DNA from: Calonectria ilicicola
Lineage: Eukaryota > Ascomycota > Sordariomycetes > Hypocreales > Nectriaceae
Assembly: GCA_020809705.1 (NCBI GenBank)
Contig: CP085825.1
Coordinates: 5,518,001 to 5,582,000 of the forward strand
Direction of reading: 5' to 3'
DNA length: 64,000 nucleotides
The position numbers were made by a program, and so were the translations under genes. The notes beneath the pieces are model-generated. The model did no database searches. It saw only the letters and a program-made list of their open reading frames with translations, and had not been told where the DNA came from. Of the stretch, positions 47,042 to 56,402 are shown piece after piece (within the stretch, counting starts at the first letter, position 1; every line of letters starts with the position of its first letter).

Positions 47042-49795
47042 ATGCCAGGATTGGACGTGGAAAATCCGAGTGTCCCAGCTGTCGCAACCTCTGCCTCACT
47101 ATTGGAGCAGCTCCTCAAGCAAGCAGAAACTGCTAAACCAAACCCTACTATCGAACCCGCGCTCAACAAATCCGACTTTGACAACCTCTCCAGTCGAGTG
47201 TCGCAGATCACCACGGCACTTAGCGTTGGAACTGAGAATGGCACCGTCACCAGTGAGCAGGCCAAGAGCCGGCAATTCGCAATGATCGAAACAGCCGCTC
47301 GAGATATATTTAGCAACCTCATCGTGAGCCTTACTCCGGCCTCTCAGCTCGTACTCGCTGGCTAACCGAACCAGGCCACCACCAAGATCGAATCTCCTGA
47401 ATTCGTCAAAGTGTGGAACTTGCTTGATATCCTCTCGATACTCTCCGATGATGGCCAATGCGATCCAGCTCTGCTATTCTGGCTAGCGGAAGAATTGCTT
47501 GACAGCCAAACCATTGCAGGATGTCGGAAGATTTTTGACTACCTTGAATCGAGGCGAGAACGAATCACGGCGAACCACTTTAAACAAAAGCAGCTCATCA
47601 TCTTGCGAAGCTGTAACGAACTGCTACGTCGATTATCTCGCGCTGAAGATACAGCTTTTTGCGGGCGAGTCTTTATATTCATGTTCCAAAGTTTCCCGCT
47701 TGGCGACAAGAGTTCTGTTAATCTGAGAGGCGAATATCATGTCGAAAACGTGACATCATACGAGACCACGACGACCAACGAAGACTTGAACATGGATATA
47801 GATACTCCGTTGGACAACTCAAAAGATGAGACAGAGGCCAACCCAGCATCCAAGGGTCCTGATTCCAAAAAAGGAGAGAAGGGCTTGGATCCTGATGCCT
47901 TGTATCCTCAATTCTGGTCTTTACAAGAGAGTTTCAGTCAGCCCAAAAGACTCTTCGAGAGCTCTTTTCTTTCGGCCTTCAAAAATAGTCTAGGAGCTAC
48001 CATGAAGGCATTCCAATCCATCCATAATGATAGGGGATCAAGGAAGTCAGCCGAGGATGCGCGGCGGGGTCTAAAGCGAAGGAGAGAGAGCGGAGAAGAG
48101 GAAGACACGAGTAATGCTTTTAATCCAAAATATTTGACCAGCAGAGATCTGTTTGAGCTCGAGGTAAGTTATTGAAAGTCAAGCCATGTTTCTCAATGCT
48201 AACTTTGACATAGATCAGTGATTTGTCCTTTCGGCGTCATGTCCTGGTTCAAGCCCTTATCATCATGGATTTCCTGCTTTCTCTGTCTGCTCAATCGCGA
48301 GAGAAACTTTCCACGACTGCTTCCACAAATAAGGCCGTCATGTACATGGACCAGATCCTCAACGAAGAGGACGTGAGTACCCAAACAACCGCCTCGTGTA
48401 AGCAAACCCCAGACTGACTTCATTTCAGACTAAATGGGCCAATGAGATGAAAAAGACGATAGCAGACTACCTACGGCAGGGTTCTGACGGCCCCTACTTC
48501 TATCGGATGGTGGAGACTGTGCTGGCTAGAGACAAGAACTGGGTTCGCTGGAAGATCGAAGGTTGCCACCCTATCAAACGAGATCCCGTGTCCCCCGCAA
48601 GCTTTGTCGATGCCAAGAGCACTGTCCAACGCACCGCAACGAATAAACGTCTCAGGTCCGTTCCCATGGGCTCGGTTTCTCTCGACTTCCTAAAGGCGGA
48701 AGATGAGGCGACTGCCATGGGCCGGCTCCAAACTGAGGAGCGCTACCGAATTCCCGACTTAGATAGCTTCAAGCGCAAGATTGCAGACGACGATTTCGAG
48801 ATCGAAATGCCAACAAATGACCAAACAAAGGCGGCAGCTATGTCCGGAAAATCAAGCAAGAGCTGGAGGGCTCTCCGCATCGCAGCTCGCACAAAGCTTG
48901 CCGCATTCGACAAGATTGATGATCCCAAAAAGATTGAGATAGTTTTTGAGGAGCTTACTGAAGCCGATGATACCGAAGAATCAGATGAACCTGTTGCTTC
49001 TGAAGAGGACATGCCTGCCAATCACAGGCCCATCATTATCTCAGGTCCCGTCGGAGTAGGCAAATCGGCCCTAATTGGCAAGCTTATGGAGCTGCACAAG
49101 GGTGTTTTTGCTTGCGTAGTACGGCACACGACCAGGGATCCGCTCGAAGATGAAGTCAAGGGCAAATCATTTCATTTCGTCAAAGCATCGGAGTTCAACC
49201 AACTACGTGACGGTGATCGTCTGATCGAATATGGAACTCGGGAAGGGGTTGACTACGGAACCAGCACCAAGGCCATCGATACGGTAATAGAGGCAGGAAA
49301 AATTCCCATTGTTGAACTTGACCTTGAGGCAAGGAGTTTATATATCCCCCGCACGCTAGATGTAGCTGGAACATTGTGTTTGATGCTAACACTCGCCCTT
49401 AGGCCGCTCAGTACGCCAAAGACATGGATTTCGAAGCACGCTTCATTCTTATCAATCCTCCCAGCTTGGAGGTCTTTGAAGAGCGCCTCCAAAACTCGGG
49501 CAAAGACAAGGACACAATCGAAACTATCATCAAAAGCCTTGGCACCGATTACGACGATTCCAAAATCACGGAGCCATTTGACACGGCCATTATCAACGAC
49601 GACCTAGACCAAGCCGGCAAAATCCTTGGCGAGTATATCTACAAGGAGAATGAACAAGAGGAGGCAACGGAGATGAGTGACGGAGAGGCCGAGGGGGAAG
49701 ATGAGGCCATGAAAGTCGACGAGGAACAGCCGGAGGAGAAAGAAGAGGCAACAGAAGAGCTCAACGAAGCCAGCATGCCAGATGCAGAGACATAA
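47042..49795 (+). CDS. thoc1: THO complex subunit 1 fused to a guanylate-kinase-like domain
   Basis: An 840-residue protein. Exons are 47042-47323, 47375-48163, 48214-48372, 48429-49328 and 49403-49795. Residues 1 to about 560 match THOC1/Hpr1, the THO subunit that couples transcription to mRNA export and limits R-loops (FVKVWNLLDILSILSDDGQCDP, CNELLRRLSR, FCGRVFIFMFQSFPLGDKS, DKNWVRWKIEGCHP). After an acidic linker (about 585-607) comes a guanylate-kinase-like domain (about 608-795). It has P-loop SGPVGVGKS at 615-623, RHTTRDP near 642, IEYGTREGVDYGTS near 676-690, then LINPPSLEVFEERL and FDTAIINDDLDQA. Exon 4 (300 codons, no stop) covers both the THOC1 tail and the P-loop, so the join is not a splicing artefact. 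The last intron uses a GC donor (GAG/GCAAGG) with branch site GCTAAC and acceptor TTAG. The tail is strongly acidic. In animals this position holds a death domain. Several kinase residues look altered; activity is doubtful. Confidence 0.9.
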
Positions 49796-50214
49796 CGAAG
49801 GAGGAGGAGTGGCTGTCTTTCATTTTTTTTTTCTTCCTTTTTGGGAACTACTGGGCATGCATTTGTTTTTAATCGATTGGATCCTAGCTCGGCGGATGAA
49901 AATGATACCCAAACTCAGCAACCGTACGCTGATGACACGGCGAACGCTAACGCGTTCCTAAACGTATCACAATGGAGGCGAAATGTAGATTATAGGCGTA
50001 ATCGGGTGCAAAAGAAATAGCATCGAGTCAGACAAAAGCTCACAGAAGAGTGGAATTGAATTGTCAATCTAAAAGAAGAATACTAAAGTTGCAGGCCATT
50101 TATGATGGCTGGTTCAACGAACGTTCAATGCGTCATACACAAATTCCCGTCTTCGTCAACAGACCAAAGCCAAAGTCAATCATACACACAAGATTCGCCA
50201 ACATCGAAGGGGTT
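49796..50214. other. Convergent intergenic region
   Basis: A 419-base gap between the 3' ends of THO1 (+) and eIF5 (-). It contains a T-rich stretch at about 49822-49842. No gene. Confidence 0.65.
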
Positions 50215-51539
50215 TTACTCCTCATCGGAGGATTCCTCCTCGGAAGCCTCGGCAAGCCAGGTGAGGAAAGGTTCAGCAGCCTTGCGGACTTTCTTGGAGG
50301 TAGCCAGGTCAGTATACTTCTTGCTAGCCTTGGTTCCCCATTTTGTAACGACATCTTCACTGATCAGATCATGGTGATAGTACAGCTGAAGAATCTTAAC
50401 AATATGAGTGAAGAGCTCGGGGTGAGCTTTGCCAAGAGAGCCGACAAGGCGCTCGGTGCCACCAAGCAGGGCCTTCTCGTGGCGGTCAGAGGTAACAAAC
50501 TAGTTAAAATTAGCATGAGTTGAGATCGGGTGCAGGTCAAGTGATGATGACATACCTGCTTCAGCATACTGGCGCGCTTAGGAATCTGAGAAAGAATTTT
50601 CTCTGTAAAGATGGTCTGCACGAGAACAAGAACAGTGCGGTGCTTGCTCTCGATACCCAGCTCCTTGGCCTTGACGTAGATGCTGATGGAGTCCAAATCG
50701 TCAACACCGCCCTTGGCCTCAGCCTCCTCCTGAATCCAGTTTCCAAGTTCGTCATAGACGGTGTTACCACCACCTTCACCATCCTCGTCATCCTCATCGC
50801 CAATGTTGAGCTTTTGCTTGAATTCGCCGGGAAGCGAAGCCTGGCGGGCCTTGACAGCCTCCTCACTCATATCGACGGCCCACTCATGGTCCTTAGCCTC
50901 ATCATCCGCATCGACTTCGGGGGCCTCAGCCTGCATCTTCTGGAATTCATCATCACTGCCAGCATCGGCGGCGTCATTGTTATCGTTGGATCCATTCTCG
51001 GAGGCTTCGTCACTGGCATGGCCATTCTCCTTGGTACCATTGCCGTTCTGTTGCTTGGCCTTGCGAGCAGCCTTGCGCTCAGCCTTGTCTTTCTTGCCCT
51101 TCTTAGGCTGATTCTTGAGGATGAAGCCACTCAACTTGAGACGGATATCGACATCGGTACGTTGACCACAGGCCTTGCAGTCAAGCAAGATGCGGTCATC
51201 CTTGATGTTGACGTCGGTCTCTGGGTTTTTGCACTTCTTGCAGAGAACAAACTTGTTGATGAAGCCATCAAGGTGGTCTTGGAGCTTAGCAGCATCGTGA
51301 GCACCGTTGATAATCCAGCGGTCGTCCTTGGGATCAAGGTTGGTCTGAGCACCAAGCTCGAAACCAAAGTACTTGATGACGTAGGAACCAGGGCGGGCAA
51401 GGGAGGCAGCAACGCTGCTCAAATTGACGACGACAGTCTTGATGCCGTTTCCTTTGCCTTCAATCTTTGTCTGGAGACGTTCCATCTTGTAACGATAGAA
51501 AGCGTCACTGACATCGCGGCGGACGTTGATGAGAGACAT
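50215..51539 (-). CDS. tif5: Translation initiation factor eIF5
   Basis: A 422-residue GTPase-activating protein for eIF2 in the 43S pre-initiation complex. Exons are 51539-50556 and 50499-50215; the intron (GTATGT...CTAG) joins MLKQ to [14 protein letters not shown]. The N-terminal GAP domain begins [19 protein letters not shown] with the catalytic arginine finger at residue 16 (Arg15 in yeast). A C2C2 zinc ribbon follows with Cys100, 103, 121 and 124. The central region is Lys-rich, then Asn/Asp/Glu-rich. The C-terminal W2/HEAT domain carries the acidic-aromatic boxes that bind eIF2-beta and eIF3 ([20 protein letters not shown]). All expected parts are present, and length is close to yeast (405). 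It is convergent with THO1. Confidence 0.96.
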
Positions 51540-53565
51540 GATGGCGGTGTTTGGTAGAATGATGCTTTTCTTTCAAAATAAATCCAGCGGGCGAGGCTAA
51601 TTCGTGGGGATCTCTTGCGATAGCAATAGCGTCATGAAGAGATTCGGGAGCGATGGGAGCTTAGAGGAGCGGTCGGACGATGAGAGGGAATCACTGCTCA
51701 ACGGAACTTTTAGTTGACATGTGGGAGACCAGGTGGTTTCGTGGATGCTGAAGGGTATGCATGAACAAGTCTAGTTACTCGATATTCAGCCGTCGGAACT
51801 GATATCAGGGCTACAGGGCTTTCGCGGTATGCGAAATAATTGCAGCTTAAAGAGGTGTCTGGAGACGGAGAGTTGGTCGTGCTGATACATAAACAGCAGC
51901 GTGCTTTGACGGATATTAAGTGTCGGGGGAGCCGATTCCGCAGAGGGAAGCTTAGCGATGGGGTTTAAAGGGATTTGTTGCGACGGGGAGGGAAGGTCGT
52001 CAAGCCGTCAAGCCGTCAAGCTGACAAAGAAAGATGCTGATATTGCAAGTCTTTGGAGAAGGGCAGAATAATGCGGCGCGCTGCGACCAACAAGGAGTCA
52101 GCAGGCAGAATTGAGATTGATGCGCGGCGCGCGATGCAAGGTGTTTGGTTTGGGCAAGGGATGAGGGTTGTTGTGTTGATCTCTGGCGGAGGTGCAGAGG
52201 GATGATGTGAGGAGGAAAAAGAAGAGGGAGGAGAAAGACGAGTTATAACTAGAAGAAAGACAAGGTGGAGGAGGGGCGAAGGCGTTAGGGCCGTACGGGA
52301 CTCCGGCAGAATGGGGCAGCAGAAGCATGGCAGGTGGGCGGTGGAAAAAAAAATTGGAAAAACTGTGAATCGAATAAGGCAGCAACACGAACTACCATGA
52401 CACGCATGCTGAGCACAGAACGGGTAATCCGGGGCTCCTCAACAGCGCAGCCACGAGCTTTTTTTCTTTTTCTTTCCTTCTTTTTTTTTTTTTTACCAGC
52501 CTACCAATAGTAATCATCCGGATATGTTTTGTCCTCTGTGCCGGCCGAAGAAGGTGTGCACAAGCGTCTGCAAGACCAAACACCATTTGTGCAACCGCCA
52601 GCCGCTGAAACTCAGTGAGGCGGCGCCCCATACGTTGCAACACAACCTGGAATGCCTCCGGCCAAATGCGATCGATTGGGGAACATGCTCGCCAGGGCGG
52701 GCTATTAGTGGCCCAAGAATGCCCCTTCATTGGGTCTCGACCTTGCCAGAGAGCCTCACCAGTGGACTAAAAAAGTCTCAGGTAACTACCAAAGTGGGTG
52801 ACAGCAAACACGGCACAGCACAAGACACGACGCCTGTGACAACGGATGAAATCCGTCATGTATGGCTTTCTTTTTCAGCCGCCATATCTATCTCCCCGTA
52901 TTGGTTATTATTAACTTTTCGTGATAAATTAAATATACCGTTGTAAAAGCTCCGTGACAGAAGGTGTCGAATTTATGCAGTGCGCTGTGTATTCTGTCAC
53001 CCTCATTCCCCTCAAAAAGAGGGCCTCGAATTATTAACTGGAACGGACCCGTCCCTAGCCCCCCACGGTCCGAGACCCGCCGGGGCCTTTGCAGTTGACG
53101 CGTTGAAAATGCGAGGACAAATGTCACATCAACGTCTCAAATTGGATAGCCTGCATCCTATTGTTGCAGACGTACATGCCATGTGTGTAGCCAAACGCGA
53201 TGTATGATGACCGCTCATTTGGATGGCAGACTAAATCCCAAAGGCAAATACCCTAGGGTTTTTTTGCCACCTACAAAATCCCTACTTCCAAGCCGGGCAA
53301 TTCTGTAAAGCCTCGGTCGTCAAGGCTTCGGAGTTAAGGAAAACCTAGATGATGCATGCATGCACCCTCCCATTGCTGTCACATCCGCAACCAACTCATC
53401 ACAAAAAGCAAGCAATCAGTAACAGGTTCTTAATTTTTTTTATTTCACTTCGTATTCTCGAACCTATCTAAAGGACCTCCTAGGTCTTTAATGACAGCGA
53501 TATGCCATATCTTACCACTACCTCTACTACCCTAGATACTTCATTTCGTAGCACATATATATATA
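51540..53565. other. Intergenic region
   Basis: About 2 kb between the eIF5 start and the 3' end of the P450 locus. An 8-bp unit CGTCAAGC occurs three times in tandem at 51998-52021, and T14 lies at 52481-52494. A 140-codon frame at 52524-52946 has four early cysteines but is otherwise unlike a protein. No gene is supported. Confidence 0.5.
51998..52021. repeat. Three tandem copies of CGTCAAGC
   Basis: Exact 8-base unit repeated three times upstream of eIF5. Probably replication slippage; no function implied. Confidence 0.85.
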
Positions 53566-55381
53566 CTACTTTTCTCTAATCTCGTCCTCGGTAAGCGCCA
53601 TGAATTTTAGTAGGCAGCGTTTGCCAAGCGGTCGCGAGGAGATGAGTTGATCTGACATGGCCATAGACTCGGCAGTCATGGAAGCGTCTGGTTCAGTGCG
53701 ATAGTGCGAATAGACATCACGAAGCAGAGTCTTCATCTCGATCATGGCAAGGCTAGTGTCGGAAGTTAGATTACGCGCTTCAATCATTCACGAACAGCTG
53801 TTTATGGCAATGGCAAAACTTACTGTTTTCCAACACAGCCTCTTCCTCCACTTGAGAATGCCCATTGAAGACGTCTCCTATCAGCATTTCCCTCGGGCTC
53901 AAGCCACCTATCAGGATAGAAATTATCCGGGTCTGGAAATACGTCCTCGTTGATGCGGTGAATAGAGAACGCTTGACAGCTGACGATCGTTTTCTCGGGC
54001 AGCTCAAACCCATCAATGACCCGACCGCCCTGAGGGACATATCGGGGCAAAGACATAGGAATCGCAGGGAAGCACCTCAGTCCTTCGTTGAGCACTGCAT
54101 CCAAAAACGGAAGCTCATCAAATGGCACAGTATGTTTCGTTCGTAGTTCTTCCTGTAATCGACGCTGATATTCGAGCGATCGCGGCTGTGATAACTCCCA
54201 CATCAGGAAGCACAGAACATCCCCTGTAGTATCAATTCCAGCTGCCATGTGATCAAGACACTCTGCCGCCATGTCAACAGTATCCAAAACACCGTCTTTA
54301 TCCTTGAGCCGGTTCAAAACAGTAAAGTCTGCGGGATTGTCCACCTCAGCTGTCTCTAGAACAAATGTATCAGCAAGAGGTGTTTCTCGTGGCTTGGCGA
54401 ACATGTATAAGATTCTAGAGACAATTCGATGTATGGTTGGGCTGTAGTGAAAAATGAGGCGATCTACACAATATTTTAGCGCGGTCTTTCCAATAAGTCC
54501 TTGGCGAGAAACAAGCATACTCTGCAGGCTGTCGTCCGCAGCCACTTGGTGCATCATCTCTTCATCCTCTTTGTTTTCCAAACAATTTGTTCCATGGGGA
54601 TGAAAGAGCTGATGGGTGACACAATCGCAGGCATACGCATGCAATGCTGTTCTACAATCAACACTCAATCTCGGTTTTCAACATGCCAAAAACGAACCCA
54701 TCTATGTTTAGTTTCATGTTAGTCACCTAAGGGTAAATAAATACAGCCGATTCCTCATTTTACTTACAAAAACGTCCGCTGAACCTTCAGGTGACCGAGT
54801 ACAGCGCTCGACAAATTTCTTGGATCGTTCTTGGACTCCCACAATGGGTATGGGTTGCATGACATTGCTATTAGCATAACGGTCTCCAAACATCCTCTTT
54901 CGTTTAGCATGCTAGCACAGAAGTCAGCAAATAATGTGAACAAGTAGATACAAAGATGCTTGCATCAGCTTTGTTGAGCGTCGTAAACATTGTTCTAGTT
55001 CTCAAGTGTGAGCACCGTACCTCATGATTTAAACATACAAGCTGCTAACATACCTTCTTCCGTAGATCTGAAACAGGTCATAAAATTCAGTCTTATCATA
55101 ACCGCTACCTCCGGATCCATAGATCTCCTTGAGGGCAGCCGGCGTCGTGAACGAAACCTCGTTAGGTGCTACACGAACAACGGGGCCGTATTTCTTGTGC
55201 AGATGGTGGATGTACATGGTTCGATTGGCGTTGAGCTCGTGCCATTTTAACAGAATAGATGTGAAGTTTGATATGAATGGCCCAGGAACTTGAAAAGAGG
55301 CGAGGTTATGCGAGCAATGAGCTTTCCCAATAGCAGTAGAGCAATGGCTCCAGTTAGAATCACGGGCGATATGAATAACAT
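53566..55381 (-). pseudogene. Cytochrome P450, probably inactivated by frameshifts
   Basis: Parts of a microsomal fungal P450 are clear. An ATG at 55381 opens a membrane anchor (VILTGAIALLLLGKLIARI), but the proline hinge VPGPF is in a different frame, so one base appears lost near 55288. Further pieces are 55381-about 55050 (YGPVVRVAPNEVSF), 54994-54964 (TMFTTLNKAD), 54911-54768 (HAKRKRMFGDRYANS...ADVF), about 54610-53824 and 53752-53566. The large piece has the I-helix AGIDTTGD, the ExxR site NEGLR, the PERF-like YPDRW and the haem loop FSSGGRGCVGK with its Cys ligand; splicing then gives HLAMIEMK. The join from ADVF to LHAYACDCV cannot be made in frame with ordinary splice sites, suggesting a second lesion. 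The donor after LNKAD is GC rather than GT. The haem-binding half is intact, so decay seems recent; sequencing error is the main alternative. No clustered biosynthetic genes are seen. Confidence 0.75.
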
Positions 55382-56099
55382 GATGCTGCACAGTCCAAAA
55401 GCACCAATGGTCTCTTCTTGGTAGTTATCCAGGACATTGGCGAGTGCAGGGAGAAAAATGATTAGGATGGAGGGGGCCGGCCGACCTTTCTTATCAATGC
55501 CGGGTCACGACAGCACAAGCGCGGGTCCGAGTCCGGGGCAGATCCAATTGCGGGGGACGGAAGGAGGGGCATATCGAGCCCTCACAGTGCATGATAATCG
55601 CCACTATTCTAAAAATGCGTCCCATCACGTCGCAATACTTTGGGCACTGGTTTGGGCTGTGGGCTGTAAAATCATTGGAAGGTTTGGTGCGCCTCTGATG
55701 GTGGCTATAAGCCGTCATATCAACACTAGCAGCCCAAACTCTCTCTCTGCCCCCCATGGCCTCTCCCCATGCATCACCGCTCGGCAGATCTGTACAGTAA
55801 TCATTCGAAATTAATGCCAGCCAGTCATTTCATTCCCATTTCCAATTCAGCCAACCCACATCTCGATATGCCACTATTTGTTTATCTTGTTTTGCTTCGA
55901 CTAATACTCCCTGCCCATCTTCGGCAACCCTTGCTCATGTTGCTCGTCATCAATGCCCTATACCTAAGTACATTTCAATCACCCACGAACCAACGTCACA
56001 ACACACCCATGGTGCAGAAGCTCAGTTACGCCCCCAATACTCCCTTTCCCTTTACAACATTGCAACATGCTTTTAACATGTAGCCACAGCAAAACACGC
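55382..56099. other. Intergenic region
   Basis: Between the P450 locus and the small Cys-rich gene. No supported gene. Confidence 0.55.
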
Positions 56100-56402
56100 T
56101 CATAGGTCTTGCTTTGCACCTTTGTCTTTATTTCCTCCTCCCAGCATGTTAGTGATCCATGACAAGCCCGGAATCTCCATCTTAGCTGCAGGTGGGTATT
56201 CTTTGCCGTTGACTTTGATGCGAGGACCACAGGTGCACCACTGGCTCTCCGGGACGCCAGCCAGGGCATCGGGGATGTGGCTTCCGCATCCACGCCATGA
56301 TTTCTTCGCTATGAAAAAAAAATCCCCCATTAGCATATCGTCTCACGCTAAATATACCTGCAAACCCTTACAGCAGGTCGAACAGGTAGCCCCGAAGCAC
56401 AT
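56100..56402 (-). CDS. Small Cys-rich fungal protein (79 residues)
   Basis: Exons are 56402-56372 and 56308-56100, joined across an intron with donor GTAAGG and acceptor CATAG. The protein begins MCFGATCSTCSKKSWRGCG and continues with HIPDALAGVPESQWCTC, then GKEYPP near residue 48. This pattern of paired cysteines, the WRGCGSHI block and the QWCTC block recurs in small uncharacterised ascomycete proteins I recognise by type, without known function. The six cysteines in C-x5-C-x2-C, C and C-x-C arrangement could bind zinc. No signal peptide is visible, so it is probably intracellular. The Met at 56402 is preferred because it starts the Cys motif; reading exon 2 alone would lose three of the cysteines. 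The C-terminal 25 residues are variable-looking (GLSWITNMLGGGNKDKG). Confidence 0.75.

Noticed and set aside
49329..49607. Open continuation of THO1 exon 4 past the GC donor
   Set aside because: The translated sequence loses all guanylate-kinase similarity, while the spliced frame restores it.
50520..51557. 345-codon open frame on the + strand, Leu/Val/Ile-rich
   Set aside because: It is the antisense shadow of the eIF5 gene; its apparent hydrophobicity mirrors Lys/Glu/Asp-rich codons of eIF5.
52524..52946. 140-codon + strand frame with CPLC and a few more Cys
   Set aside because: Only the first 20 residues look interesting; the rest is unlike a protein and no start context or intron supports it.
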